Source: Thermogemmatispora onikobensis
GTDB taxonomy: Bacteria > Chloroflexota > Ktedonobacteria > Ktedonobacterales > Ktedonobacteraceae
DNA: 64,000 nucleotides
Assembly: GCF_001748285.1 (NCBI RefSeq)
Contig: NZ_BDGT01000006.1
Location: forward strand, 124,001 to 188,000
Reading direction: 5' to 3'
Numbering within the stretch: position 1 is the stretch's first letter; each line of letters opens with the position of its first letter. Position numbers and translations under genes: made by a program. A model generated the notes under the pieces. It saw only the letters and a list, made by a program, of their open reading frames with translations. It had not been told where the DNA came from and did not search any database. Of the stretch, positions 17,511 to 27,400 are shown in pieces.

Positions 17511-18554
17511 CTAGAATGGGCTGCCAGCGAACGGGTCGGGTTGCTGATTGGATGCGCTGGCCCGGCCCTCCTCACTGAGAGCGCACTTAAGAAGGTGAAG
17601 GACGTAGGCTTCTTCGAGGATCAGCAGCCCGAGGCGGTTATTGTGCATATGGGCGCAACGGAGCACAACGCTCAACGGCGTACCGATCGTGATCGACGAC
17701 GGCCTCGCCGGCCTGGCGGACGGCGGTTGTGGCAGCAGCAGGCCAGCCTGATCCAGCTCCTGGAGCTTGCGGTAGAGCTGGCGAATGGAGCGCAGCCAGC
17801 GCCCGAGGGCCGTTGAGAATCCGTCGAGGTCTGGCTCTGCCTGGGCAGAGAGCTGCAAGAGCTGTGCGCTGAGCCGCTCAAGGCGCTGGCGCTGCTGCTC
17901 GTACTGCTGATCAAAGCGAGCCAGCAGCTGAGTGCGCAGGCTGGCGGGCATGCGCTCCCACGAAAAGTAGAAGTGTTCGATCACCCGGGCCGTTGCCGTG
18001 CGCGTCGGATCTTCCAGGGCGGCGGTCAACAGCATAGCCGCCGTGCTATGAGCCGTGCGCTGCTTGCGGTCGACGCCCTGTCTCAGCAGGGCCAGGGCGA
18101 TGGCGCTCGACTCCCAGAAATGCTCTTCGATGGAAGGCATGGCCTGCTGCCCACCGTAGTGCTTATATTCTGGCACATAGGGCAGAAAGTGCACACTGTT
18201 ATTCGGATAGAGCGGCCCGGACTCCGCGCGGCCAAACTCCATCAGGGAGAGATAGCCGCTGATCTCCTGGTAGCGCCCTGGGTCCAGCGAGTCGGGCGCT
18301 GGATACTGCTGAAAATAGCCAGTGGCGGCCTGGCGCACCTCGTCCATGATCGGCGCTGCAGCGCTGGCCGTCCGTGGCAAGAGGCGCAGGCGAAGATGTG
18401 GTCCTCCCTGCCAATAGCGCACGAAGAAGTAGGCGGAGATCAGGCCACTCTGCTCCAGGCGTATGAGCAACGGCTGGACGCAGCCGACCAGGAGCGCGCT
18501 CAGATCTCCGTGGTAGAAGAGATGGGCGCTGATCCAGCGACGCTGCTCCATCAT
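17511..18554 (-). CDS. Thiopeptide-type biosynthesis protein, stand-alone SpaB_C domain (candidate glutamate-elimination subunit, TclL-like)
   Basis: About 347 residues with the same fold as its neighbour: WISAHLFYHGDLSALLVGCVQPLL, YFFVRYWQGGPHLRLRLLP and NSVHFLPYVPEYKHYGG. The ATG at 18554 (or the adjacent one at 18551) sits one base after the stop of the LanB gene, with AGGGAG as ribosome site, so translation is coupled. In split LanB systems this protein removes the glutamate added by the larger partner, giving Dha from Ser. Sequence similarity between the two stand-alone domains is visible but they are clearly diverged. Confidence 0.78.
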   Translation of the reverse strand: MMEQRRWISAHLFYHGDLSALLVGCVQPLLIRLEQSGLISAYFFVRYWQGGPHLRLRLLPRTASAAAPIMDEVRQAATGYFQQYPAPDSLDPGRYQEISGYLSLMEFGRAESGPLYPNNSVHFLPYVPEYKHYGGQQAMPSIEEHFWESSAIALALLRQGVDRKQRTAHSTAAMLLTAALEDPTRTATARVIEHFYFSWERMPASLRTQLLARFDQQYEQQRQRLERLSAQLLQLSAQAEPDLDGFSTALGRWLRSIRQLYRKLQELDQAGLLLPQPPSARPARPSSITIGTPLSVVLRCAHMHNNRLGLLILEEAYVLHLLKCALSEEGRASASNQQPDPFAGSPF

Positions 18555-18555
18555 C

Positions 18556-21351
18556 TCAGGCTCCCTGGTGATTGACTTCAAAGACATATTCACAGACGTA
18601 GCCACCCTCACGAGCAGGCAGCAAATCGGCCTCCGCTGGCAGGGCCTCCTCCAGTAGCAGACCGAAGCTGCTCTTCTCGATCAGGTGCTCGAACATGCTG
18701 AGCGAGAAATAGCTCTCGAAATCAAGATAGACCGGCTTACGCTCCTTGCCGAGTGAATAGGCGGAGCCATCAAGCCCTTCGGCGGCCTGGAAATCGAAAG
18801 GATTGACGCGCAGAAAGCAGCGCGCTGGCAGGCGATACTGCGCGCGCCAGCGCTGCACCTTCAGAAAGTAGTCAAAGTGTGACTCGCCTTTTTGACGAAC
18901 GGGTAAGCAGGCCGGCGGCAGGTGCCAATGGGCGCGGTTGAGGCAGATCCGCCCTAAACAGGTACGCGGCTGGTAGCGCGGCTGCGGCTCCCGCGCCTCC
19001 TTACTCTCGTGCGCCAGGGGAGGAGCGAGCAGGAGCAGGCGCAGGCTCCACAGGCGCTCACCAGGCGTCTCGCCGCAGGCCCACAGCAGAAAACGGTAGA
19101 GCGGTGGCAGCCAGTAATCGGACATCAGACCCAGATGCATCGGCAGCAACTGGCGGTTCAAGCGCCTGGAGCGCAGCAGTAGCCGCTGACTGACTGGATC
19201 ATGCTGGACCAGCAGGTCACTCAGAGGGAGCAGCTGCTCGGGGCTGCCACCGCTCGGACTGCCGGGATAAGCAATCTCGTATTCGCTGCCGGGCAGGCGC
19301 AGGTTCAGATTGGAGCCAAAGACACCCTGGATAGCCATCGGCAGTGGTCCCGCCCCCGCCGTATCGACCAGGGCTGAGGGAATGCCCTGCTTCAGGCTCT
19401 CGTGGGAGGCGGGAGCAAGCTGAGCTTCCAGGTAGCCCAGGCGGCGCAGATGGCGCCCGAAACCGCTCTGAATGGAGTTCAGCACCAGGTAACGCTGGCC
19501 GTCCTGCCAGTAGAGCTGGCAGTGGAGTGCCAGCGAGGACGGCAGCCCCACAGAGGCGGGACAGCGCTCCAGCAGAGCACGCAGCCGCTGACGATCAAGG
19601 GTGCGAATGCCGCTGACGCTGTCCAGCGGCTGGTCGGCCACTGCGCGCGCTATCTCCTGACGCAGGGCCATGATCTGGGCCAGCTCCTCCTGTTCAGCGC
19701 CGCTGTCAGAGAAGAGCGCGCTGAAGAGCTGCAGCGCCTGGGCAGAACCAGGAGCAGTCGACAGCATCGAACGCTCCCCTGCTGGCTGACTGAAGAGCGC
19801 GGGCGCCAGCTGCTGGCTCTCTCGATAGCAGTCTGCGTAAAAGGTCAGCAGGTCTACCGTCGTACCCACCCCATAGCGTCGGCTGAAGAAGGAGGCCAAC
19901 GCCAGGCGACCGGTGAGCAGCGGATCGTAGAGGCCGGCCAGCCGCTGGACGAGGGCCAGATCGGCCAGGAGATCGCTCTCCAGAGCGGGAAGACTGCTGC
20001 CAGGCGCCGTCTTCAGCAGCCTATGCTCGTAGATCAGATTCTTAGCCGGCAGAGCAAAACCAGGCCGCTCGCTCAGGCCCAGCTCAGAGAAGAGACGCTC
20101 CAGCAGAGCGCGCAGCTGCTGCAGAATCGCGTAACGCTGGCGCGCCTCAGCCGTCCGCTCGTAAGTGGCCAGGGACTTGTGTAACTCCAGTAACAGCCCT
20201 CGTATCTCCTGAACGCGCCTCTGGTTGATAGGAGCGAGTGCCTCACAGAGGCGAAGCAGATAGTTCTGAGCCTGCTCAGGGATAGCGAAATCGAGCTGCA
20301 ACAGGCCGCGCGTGCAGAGCTGATCGAGTGCTTGCGCCAGCTCCTGCCGCCGCCCCTGCGGGTCCAGAGCGCTCAGCGCCTCGAACAGCTCCCCATAGCT
20401 CAGCGGCTGCTGGTCCGTGACAAACTGAAGCACGGCGCGCAGTGATGGTGTGGCGCGTACCGCAGTCAGGCGCTCGCGGCCCAGCTCATCCCGGCTGATG
20501 AAACGTAGAACGCCGTCGCTGCTCGCGAGTGAGGGGTTCACACTCACGCGCAGAGAGGGGCGAAGCGCTGGCCACTGAGTCAGCGCCCGGGCGATATGGT
20601 CCAGCAGCAGCCTGTTCAGTTCGATGACACTCTGCTCCTCCGCTGACTTGTGCTGCTCAGTGCCAGCCGTCGTCATCTCCTTCTGCCGCTCCTGTGCTGC
20701 AGAGGCAAAGCGACCGTGGGCGAGGGCCGTAAAGGTACTATAGGGGCTGGTTTTGGCGGCCATGCGCGTGAGGTAGTTGAGCAGCCCGTCCTCTAGCTTG
20801 CGATCGAGAAAGCGCCCGGCCTCTGCTGGAGCTGCTGTCAGCCAGCGGCAGCAATCCAGGTAGAGGCTTGGGCTGGCGAGGAGCACGCCCTGGAGAAAGC
20901 GCTCTTGACTGACCAGAGCGCGCAGAGCCGCCCGGCGCTCGTCCAGCTCCTCGGCGAACACGCGGCGAGCTTCTGCCAGCAGCGTAGCGCGTTGCTGAAG
21001 CCCTGCCTGCCAATCTCCAATCGCGGCACGCAGCTCAGCGGGTAAGCAAGCCAGCAGGCCTGGAGCCAGCAGCGCTGGTGCTGGCTGGCGACCCTGAAAG
21101 AGAGCGCGCCGCAACTCGATCAGCTGCTGGCGTGGTCGGCGCTGCTCAGCGCCCGTCAGGTTGCCGATCACCGTGTGCAATTGTTCCGAGAGGGAGGTGC
21201 CGCTGCTGCTTAGCCTCTCCTCAAGGCGTAGCAGCTCCTGAATCAGCGCCAGGCTCCGCTCAAAGCGCAGCGTTGCCAGGGCCGTCAGCGGCAGACCGGC
21301 GACCCGTACGACATAGTCTCCTGACACGCGGCAGAGATGCTGCTCTTTCAT
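18556..21351 (-). CDS. Lantibiotic dehydratase-like, Ser/Thr glutamylating subunit (LanB N-terminal type, TclK-like)
   Basis: A 931-residue protein of the tRNA-dependent glutamylating family that activates Ser/Thr of a precursor peptide for dehydration. Family landmarks are the N-terminal YVVRVAGLPLTAL, the RMAAKTSPYSTFTALAHG segment (about residues 195-215, the usual R-x-KxSPfStft motif), FISRDELGRERL, LNSIQSGFGRHLRRLGYLE, and the C-terminal VYLDFESYFSLSMFEHLI. It ends without the elimination domain, which is supplied by the separate 17511-18554 protein, as in thiopeptides. Starts 17 bp after the SagB copy 1 gene. Glu-tRNA dependence is known of the family and not visible here. Confidence 0.88.
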   Translation of the reverse strand: MKEQHLCRVSGDYVVRVAGLPLTALATLRFERSLALIQELLRLEERLSSSGTSLSEQLHTVIGNLTGAEQRRPRQQLIELRRALFQGRQPAPALLAPGLLACLPAELRAAIGDWQAGLQQRATLLAEARRVFAEELDERRAALRALVSQERFLQGVLLASPSLYLDCCRWLTAAPAEAGRFLDRKLEDGLLNYLTRMAAKTSPYSTFTALAHGRFASAAQERQKEMTTAGTEQHKSAEEQSVIELNRLLLDHIARALTQWPALRPSLRVSVNPSLASSDGVLRFISRDELGRERLTAVRATPSLRAVLQFVTDQQPLSYGELFEALSALDPQGRRQELAQALDQLCTRGLLQLDFAIPEQAQNYLLRLCEALAPINQRRVQEIRGLLLELHKSLATYERTAEARQRYAILQQLRALLERLFSELGLSERPGFALPAKNLIYEHRLLKTAPGSSLPALESDLLADLALVQRLAGLYDPLLTGRLALASFFSRRYGVGTTVDLLTFYADCYRESQQLAPALFSQPAGERSMLSTAPGSAQALQLFSALFSDSGAEQEELAQIMALRQEIARAVADQPLDSVSGIRTLDRQRLRALLERCPASVGLPSSLALHCQLYWQDGQRYLVLNSIQSGFGRHLRRLGYLEAQLAPASHESLKQGIPSALVDTAGAGPLPMAIQGVFGSNLNLRLPGSEYEIAYPGSPSGGSPEQLLPLSDLLVQHDPVSQRLLLRSRRLNRQLLPMHLGLMSDYWLPPLYRFLLWACGETPGERLWSLRLLLLAPPLAHESKEAREPQPRYQPRTCLGRICLNRAHWHLPPACLPVRQKGESHFDYFLKVQRWRAQYRLPARCFLRVNPFDFQAAEGLDGSAYSLGKERKPVYLDFESYFSLSMFEHLIEKSSFGLLLEEALPAEADLLPAREGGYVCEYVFEVNHQGA

Positions 21352-21368
21352 GCCTCCTCTTCTTCTCT

Positions 21369-22988
21369 TCAGGGACGAATGCTATGCCGATAGCGTGCCC
21401 CGGCTCCCGCGCCAGGGCGCTCATAGCCAAAGGCGATCAGAAACAAAGGCGTCTCCACCTGCTCACTCAGGTGCAGCAGCTGTGCACAGCGATCGAGATG
21501 ATAGCTATCGCTACAGCGTGCCACCAGGCCAAAGGCCGCGCTCAAAACAGAGAGGCGCTGCGCCACCAGGCCACACTCCATGTTCATGATGCGGTAGGCG
21601 CGGTTTCCCAGTGTGGCGCTGAGTGCGCCGTAGTTGGCAACCGGATAGGCAACAAAAGAAGCGCTGCCGCAGTGAACGGCGGGCGTACTGTGAATAGCCT
21701 GGATCTGAGAAGTCACCTCCTTCTGCTCAATCACATGCAGAGCGCTGCAGTGCTGGCAGAAGCGGTAGATCCCGGCGGGGATACCGGCAACATTGTTGAT
21801 GGCTATGAAAAGCGCCAACGCGGGCGATGCCTCGGCGCCACCGAGGTCGCTCTCGTAAGGGGCCAGACTGTAGCGCACGACCTCCCAGAAAGCGGCCTGG
21901 CTCACAGGCTTGTGCAGAGGAAGGAAAAAGACGTCACCCGAGCTGCGCTGGTAAAGGGCCTGCACCAGCTCAAGCTCCTCCGGCCAGGGCGCTGGCGCCT
22001 CTAGCCGGACGGAGGTCTCTGCGCAGGCTGGTCTTGTGAGCGGCTGCGAAAGCGCCAGCTCGGCACTGCTCTCCAGCCGTGAGTGCTGGTCGATCTCCAG
22101 CAACTTCTGACAGCGCTCGCGGTCGAGTGCGCTCAACTTGATATGGGTTGGAGCGATGGCCTCGATCTCCGCCAGCAGGGCCTCGGCGCTGACCGCAGGG
22201 GCGGGCAGCTTTTTCTCCGCCCGCCGCTCGCCGTCGGCAGGATAGAGCACCAGCGCGGCGAAAGGACTCTCCTCACCTTCCTCAAGGCCGAGCAGGCGGA
22301 TCAGGACGCGGTCGAGAAACTGGTAGTGGACCTGGACCGCAAGGCCCAGCGCGCCGCAGACCAGCAAGATGTTGCCGATCACCATCCCCACCTCCTGCGA
22401 GCACAGTCGATAAGAGAAGTTGCGATAGCGAAAAGCGTTCTTCCAAAAGTAAGCGCTAACGAAGAGCACACCCAGGCTGTCGGCCAGCTCGCAGCCGAGA
22501 GCCGCGCTCAGCACGGAGCGGTAGTCGCCCTGTCTGAGCGCGGCCAGGCCGTGATGCAGGTTGTCGTAGTGGTAGAAGCCCGGCGGGATAGAGGCCGATG
22601 CTGGCAACCAGGTGTAGAGTTCTGCAGGAAAGAAGCAGCGAGCGGAGGCGACCAGGCGATGGAAAGGCCAGCGCACATCGAGGCCACTATCGTGGCGCGA
22701 GAAGCCATAGCTGTAGTAGAGCAGGCAGGAGAGCGTCTGCTCATCCAGGGAGCGAGGCCCCTCCTTACTGCTGGGCCGGGCCTGACTGACAAAGGCCCCT
22801 CGTAGCTCGCCCAGGGAGAGCGGAAGAGACTGACTGAGCGGATAGTGGGGGACGCCGCGGTGGATCTTAAACTTCAGCGGTTCGCCGGGCATGCCCTCCT
22901 CGCCCTGACCCTCGGCAAAGAGGGCGGGCAGGCCATAGTAGGTAGCCTGCAGGTAGCGCAGACCGATCTCGCGATCTTGATTGCTCAT
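21369..22988 (-). CDS. SagB-type dehydrogenase, tandem nitroreductase domains (copy 1)
   Basis: A 539-residue azoline dehydrogenase candidate. First half: LKFKIHRGVPHYPLSQSLPL, LSCLLYYSYGFSRHD, RCFFPAELYTWLPASASIPPGFYHYD and FWKNAFRYRNFSYRLCSQEVGMVIGNILL. Second half: VFFLPLHKPVSQAAFWEVVRYSL and NMECGLVAQRLSVLSAAFGL. The ATG at 22988 follows AAGGAGCG; a longer frame overlaps the YcaO gene and is not preferred. It lies between the YcaO and LanB genes, the usual place for the thiopeptide dehydrogenase (TclN-like). Confidence 0.86.
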   Translation of the reverse strand: MSNQDREIGLRYLQATYYGLPALFAEGQGEEGMPGEPLKFKIHRGVPHYPLSQSLPLSLGELRGAFVSQARPSSKEGPRSLDEQTLSCLLYYSYGFSRHDSGLDVRWPFHRLVASARCFFPAELYTWLPASASIPPGFYHYDNLHHGLAALRQGDYRSVLSAALGCELADSLGVLFVSAYFWKNAFRYRNFSYRLCSQEVGMVIGNILLVCGALGLAVQVHYQFLDRVLIRLLGLEEGEESPFAALVLYPADGERRAEKKLPAPAVSAEALLAEIEAIAPTHIKLSALDRERCQKLLEIDQHSRLESSAELALSQPLTRPACAETSVRLEAPAPWPEELELVQALYQRSSGDVFFLPLHKPVSQAAFWEVVRYSLAPYESDLGGAEASPALALFIAINNVAGIPAGIYRFCQHCSALHVIEQKEVTSQIQAIHSTPAVHCGSASFVAYPVANYGALSATLGNRAYRIMNMECGLVAQRLSVLSAAFGLVARCSDSYHLDRCAQLLHLSEQVETPLFLIAFGYERPGAGAGARYRHSIRP

Positions 22989-23007
22989 AGGCGCTCCTTC
23001 CGCTCGC

Positions 23008-25047
23008 TCATGGAAATGGATGAGGATAGGGGTTGAGGTCGGCATCGGTCAAAGGCCGTGCTGCGTAGCCCAGCTCAAAAGGCAGCTCATAGAGGCGCTT
23101 GAAGCCGTAGCAGCGGCGAGCATGGTGACCGAAAGTCATCGGCAGCATGCCTGGCATCAGGACACGCGCGGCACAAAAACCCTCTCGTGCCAGTTCGGGC
23201 GTCGTCTGATCAACGGCAATTACATCGATACCGCTGCGCAGATAGCGCCCCATCACGTCAAGCACATCCTCGCGCAGATCTGTGTGGGCAGGCGGCTCAT
23301 CGCCATCGAACGCCTCAGCAAAGGTTTGCCGATATGGTGTCTCGTAAAGGAAGGCCAGGCGTTCGAAAGCCTCTGGCAGACAATAGAGCAAAGCGTGGTC
23401 GCGCATCTGCATTACGAGCGAGGAGTCGGCCAGCATATTGCGAGCGCGCTCCCGTTCCTGGCGGTAGAGGCTGATATGGCTGCCGACGATCGGCGCCAGC
23501 TCCTGCAAAGCATTGATGAGGGCCTTCTCCGGCAGCAGGTGCGAGCCTGCGGCGCAGAGCACGCGCGGATAGTCCGGACGCTGCTGCTCATCGACGGCCA
23601 TCACCCAAAAGCAGGGGATGCGCTCCGGCAGGGTGATGTTGAAGGCATGCACGCGATAGCCTGTCAGATGATAGAGGCGTTCGCACATCAGCCTGATCAG
23701 CGGGTCGCGCGCCGACTGCAGCTCGATACGCGGCATGGGCAGGCGCGCGTACCAGGTCAGCAGGAAGGCGTCGCGCTCGGCGATCTCTAAGATACCGTGC
23801 AGGAGAGCCTCCTCCAGACAGTTGCCGATCGCACAGCCGTTGGAGATCTCATAGACATAGGGTCTCTCACCTGACCAATGGTGGAGACCATAATAGACGT
23901 TGCATTCGGGTACCAGCACCGGCTGCTGACGGGCGAAGGAATAGCCCCAGACCCAATTGAGTACAAGATCGTCGCTATAGCGCACATAGGGGAAGTGGGG
24001 CAGACTATATTGCGCCTCGCTGTGCAAGCCCAACGTGCGCGGATCAATCGCCACCTCGCCTAATTCACGTCGGCTCGCGCGCACAGCGGTGCGCTTGCCG
24101 CCCGGTCGCATACCGGCGTAGCGCTCCAGGGCCTCGGCGATTGCCGCCACCTGGCCCTGTTCGTAGTTGAATGCCCTCCCAAAGCCGACCTCCTGACGTC
24201 TTCCTTCCTGCAGGGGGATGTGGGCGGCGAAATTCGCATAGAGGTTACTGGTATCCTTGGTCAGACCACGGATCACGCCGCACTCCGGGTCGACGTAGCG
24301 CGTCAGCAGCCGATCCTTGAGAGAGAGCAGATCGCGCACGCGATAGGTCTGGGGAGCGAGCTTCTGCCGCGCCACCAGCGTCATGGCGGCCTGGACAGCG
24401 GCGGCGCTATCGGCTGGCAATGCCGCGCAGTCAGGGCAATGTGGTTCAGGCAGGAAGGGGTGGCGACTGATACTCAATGTGGCCAGATCTAGATAGAGCA
24501 GGGCGTTGTAGGTCAGCATTGTCTCCGGGTCGCGCCCAAAGCGAGTGACCTCCAGCGCAACCAGCTGTGACAGGATGGTCTGGGCAGAAGCAGTCAGCCA
24601 GGCTCTGGCCTGAGCCGAGACCGGGTCTGGAGACAGCTCTGAGCGCGCTTGCTGCGCCAGATAAGCGCGCTCCGCCTGAAACTCTTCCGCCTGTTTATGC
24701 GCATTGACCCGTCGGCGCTCAGCGCAGGTGGCGCAGGCGCTGCGTCCTGGCAACACACAAGGGCCAAGCACAGCGCACCCCGGCTCGATCGAAAGCCCTA
24801 GCCAGGGCGTCCCATTGGCCAGGCTCCAACGATTGGCCTCCTGCAACAACAGCCCGTGCCAGCGCTCGCTGATCACCAGCAGCAGCGTACAGGCCGGCCC
24901 CGACGCTGCCTGCAGATTGGCCCGCGTCACCTCCACAGGCTCGCCCCACTCCTCCCGCAGGCGCTCGCGAACAGTCTGTCCCAGCCTGCCTTCGGCCAGC
25001 AGGCCCAGCAGCGGCCTGAATTGCACTTCCTGCGCACTAGCAGTCAT
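23008..25047 (-). CDS. YcaO-domain azoline-forming cyclodehydratase
   Basis: A 679-residue enzyme that ATP-dependently converts Cys (and Ser/Thr) of the precursor to thiazolines. The N-terminal 200 residues resemble the E1-like partner domain, with CATC and CPDC pairs that probably hold a structural zinc. The YcaO domain follows (GFGRAFNYEQGQVAAIAEALERYAG, an ATP-site motif; ISNGCAIGNCLEEALLHGILEIAERDAF). The protein ends in NPYPHPFP, the Pro-rich PxPxP-type C-terminus diagnostic of azoline-forming YcaO proteins. The ATG at 25047 follows GGGGAGG and overlaps the upstream ThiF-like gene by 11 bp. Confidence 0.92.
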   Translation of the reverse strand: MTASAQEVQFRPLLGLLAEGRLGQTVRERLREEWGEPVEVTRANLQAASGPACTLLLVISERWHGLLLQEANRWSLANGTPWLGLSIEPGCAVLGPCVLPGRSACATCAERRRVNAHKQAEEFQAERAYLAQQARSELSPDPVSAQARAWLTASAQTILSQLVALEVTRFGRDPETMLTYNALLYLDLATLSISRHPFLPEPHCPDCAALPADSAAAVQAAMTLVARQKLAPQTYRVRDLLSLKDRLLTRYVDPECGVIRGLTKDTSNLYANFAAHIPLQEGRRQEVGFGRAFNYEQGQVAAIAEALERYAGMRPGGKRTAVRASRRELGEVAIDPRTLGLHSEAQYSLPHFPYVRYSDDLVLNWVWGYSFARQQPVLVPECNVYYGLHHWSGERPYVYEISNGCAIGNCLEEALLHGILEIAERDAFLLTWYARLPMPRIELQSARDPLIRLMCERLYHLTGYRVHAFNITLPERIPCFWVMAVDEQQRPDYPRVLCAAGSHLLPEKALINALQELAPIVGSHISLYRQERERARNMLADSSLVMQMRDHALLYCLPEAFERLAFLYETPYRQTFAEAFDGDEPPAHTDLREDVLDVMGRYLRSGIDVIAVDQTTPELAREGFCAARVLMPGMLPMTFGHHARRCYGFKRLYELPFELGYAARPLTDADLNPYPHPFP

Positions 25048-27220
25048 CGCCGGACCTCCCCAGGACAACACGTACGATATAGGGCAGCGCCGCGCTCAGC
25101 GCCGCATCGTGATCGAGCGGCACAATCAGCGCCCGCCGCCCCTGCGCCTGGAGAGCGGCGAGCAGCGCCTGCTGCATCTGCTCCCACGATTCCGTGAGCG
25201 GGTAGTGGGGAACGATTGAGGCAGCGCCGCGCAGGGCTATCGGCAGGGGCACGACAGGCGGCAGCGTGTAGTCAGTCTCCCCGTTATGAAGAGCTTGAGC
25301 CTGCTGGAGGCAGAGCAGCAGGCCCTCCTCAATGGCTGCCTGGGCCTGCAAATGACAGGTGTAGGCCCAGGTTTCCCCGTTGCAACAGAAAGCAAAGGCC
25401 AGCAGTCCCCAGTCAGCGAGCAGGACCGAGAGATCATAGACAGTAAGAGCAAAGCCTTGGAGGGTCAGCAGGTGCTCATAGCGTCGCGCTGCCTCAGAGA
25501 GAGCCAGGGCACCGGCTGCGACGCGAGGAAAAGGTTCGCGACCCGCCGCCAGTCGCTGCTCAAGCGCTGCAAGCCCATGCGTGAAGAGCGCACGACAGAG
25601 CGCCTCAGACCAACTCATACCGGCGGCCACCCCACGTGGCAGTGGCCGGGGCAGCTTTTCCTCTGCGGACAACGCGAAGATGGTTGCTGCCGGGACCAGG
25701 GCGATCCGCTCACCGGGCAGCTCCCAGGCCCAGAGATAGTCTTCCTCCGGATCGGGACAGGCCGCAGGCTCCAGGCTGCGAGTATAGCAAATAAGCGATT
25801 CCCGCGCCGACCCAGCCAGCTCCGGCGCGCTCCCGCTCAGGCTGCGACGAGGATCATAGCACCAGGCCGCGTAGCATTCGCAAGCACGTAGCGTAGCAGC
25901 CCGGCGGGCCGCGCCAAAATCGGTGCCCACACCGAACACACGCCAAGGCTCCGCGAGAGCCAGGTGGGGCGCTGGTCGTCCCAGGTCCACGCACGCTATA
26001 TTTAAAGGAATTTGAGTGTAGTTATGTTCATCCAGCGTACTGAAAAGTCCGAGCCTCTCATCGAAGAGATGAGCCGCCTTGCGAGAAAAGTCCTCCTGTG
26101 AGAGTGCTGCTCCAGTGCTGCGCTCTACCAGCCGGTCTCGGAATTGCTGGGCTGTCAACGGAGCAGACTGACGGCAGCTGCGACAGTGGGGAGCGGCAGT
26201 GAAAGAATGGCGCTGGCTCTGGAGCGTTTCCAGATCGATGAGCAGCAGGTGACCCCTCGTCTCCTGCGGCCCTGCTTCAGTAATATATTTAAATAGTTCG
26301 AAGTTAAGAGTATTGGCGACCACGGCGGCGGTTGGCGCGGCCAGAGCATAGCTTATCGCGGCCTCTGGATGGTCGGCGAAGTCGTAGGGAGCGGCGACCG
26401 TCTCGGCAGAAAGATTGGCTTGTAAGCGAAGCCAGGCGCATTCCCAACAACCGTGCTCCATCTCCTGGCCCTCTTGAGGGGGGGAGACCAGCGGTCCCAG
26501 CCAGGCCTGGGTGTCAATGATCGTTGCAGTGAGGAAGAGCTTGCCAAGTTGGTAGCAGAGGCGGTTGAGCAAGGCGCTGCGCCGCATCATAGGCCGATCG
26601 GAGAGATGCAGAACGGCCTCAAACGGTGAGAGAGCACGGATCACGGCCTGCTCGTCGTCCCAGTTAAGAGGTTCGAGCAAGTGCAGCTGCTGGCGCGGAT
26701 CGCGTTGATGGCGCAGGGCCAGGTAGTCCTGCAGGCGCTGGTGCTCTAGCGGGCATTCGCTGGTCATCAAGACGTGGACGTCTGCCAGGCCGCATTGTAG
26801 AGCGGCCTGCACGAGGGCCTGCAGCGTCAGACCGGAGCCGATCAGCAGCACGCGGCTCCGGCGGTAGCATTCAAAGCGCCAGGCGCTTGAATCCTGAAAA
26901 GCCTCGATGAAAGCGATCTCCGCGGCGTAGGTTGCCTGTTCAGCCGGGCTCAGCTGGTGGGGGAGGTCGGGGGCCAGATCCTTGATGAAGCCGCGGGTAG
27001 TCAGCACCTCGATGAGCCTGTTGATCAAGGCGCGGTGCTCTGTTGGGGCCTGCTGAGTGATCTCCTCCAGGGTATGCTGACCATCCAGATAGGGCAAAAG
27101 CAAGTCGAGCAGCCGGGCAAGACCTTTCCCTTTCAGGTGGAAGGCGCCCTGATTGTTGCGCAAGTAGACCCCTTCGGGGGTAGGAAAATAGAAGACATCG
27201 CCTCTCATCCTGGGGCGCAT
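25037..27220 (-). CDS. Ocin-ThiF-like partner protein with leader-binding RRE domain
   Basis: A 727-residue protein of the thiazole-containing bacteriocin maturation type. Residues 1-90 look like a PqqD-like RiPP recognition element (VYLRNNQGAFHLKGKGLARLLDLLLPYLDGQ...), which binds the precursor leader. Residues about 110-330 resemble a ThiF/E1 fold (SRVLLIGSGLTLQALVQAAL, with the ATP motif degenerate), with CWEC and CRSC pairs for zinc. The remainder is a YcaO-like but non-catalytic tail. It delivers the precursor to the YcaO enzyme. First biosynthetic gene after the three precursor genes; ATG follows GAGGGGAG. Confidence 0.85.
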   Translation of the reverse strand: MRPRMRGDVFYFPTPEGVYLRNNQGAFHLKGKGLARLLDLLLPYLDGQHTLEEITQQAPTEHRALINRLIEVLTTRGFIKDLAPDLPHQLSPAEQATYAAEIAFIEAFQDSSAWRFECYRRSRVLLIGSGLTLQALVQAALQCGLADVHVLMTSECPLEHQRLQDYLALRHQRDPRQQLHLLEPLNWDDEQAVIRALSPFEAVLHLSDRPMMRRSALLNRLCYQLGKLFLTATIIDTQAWLGPLVSPPQEGQEMEHGCWECAWLRLQANLSAETVAAPYDFADHPEAAISYALAAPTAAVVANTLNFELFKYITEAGPQETRGHLLLIDLETLQSQRHSFTAAPHCRSCRQSAPLTAQQFRDRLVERSTGAALSQEDFSRKAAHLFDERLGLFSTLDEHNYTQIPLNIACVDLGRPAPHLALAEPWRVFGVGTDFGAARRAATLRACECYAAWCYDPRRSLSGSAPELAGSARESLICYTRSLEPAACPDPEEDYLWAWELPGERIALVPAATIFALSAEEKLPRPLPRGVAAGMSWSEALCRALFTHGLAALEQRLAAGREPFPRVAAGALALSEAARRYEHLLTLQGFALTVYDLSVLLADWGLLAFAFCCNGETWAYTCHLQAQAAIEEGLLLCLQQAQALHNGETDYTLPPVVPLPIALRGAASIVPHYPLTESWEQMQQALLAALQAQGRRALIVPLDHDAALSAALPYIVRVVLGRSGDDC

Positions 27221-27283
27221 GGCCAGTTTCTCCCCTCAGCGTGCGCATAGATACTCTACAACGGTGGGCTGATTTGCAGCATA

Positions 27284-27333
27284 GAGGTGCAGGCATAGTG
27301 GCGCAGCAACGATGGGCAACTATGCTGCACCTC
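27284..27333 (-). promoter_or_regulatory. Long intercistronic hairpin between precursor and enzyme genes
   Basis: GAGGTGCAGGCATAGT (27284-27299) and ACTATGCTGCACCTC (27319-27333) form a 15-bp stem with one bulged base and a 19-base loop. It lies in the 180-bp gap between the last precursor gene and the ThiF-like gene. There is no T-run after it on the minus strand, so it looks like an mRNA-processing or stabilising element, or a partial terminator, that would let precursors be made in excess over enzymes. Confidence 0.6.
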
Positions 27334-27400
27334 GGATGGGCCGAATTGGGCCGCCGTGGTTTCCTTCTAGCGGCGCCTGGGATCTCTATCCTGTAGCTCG

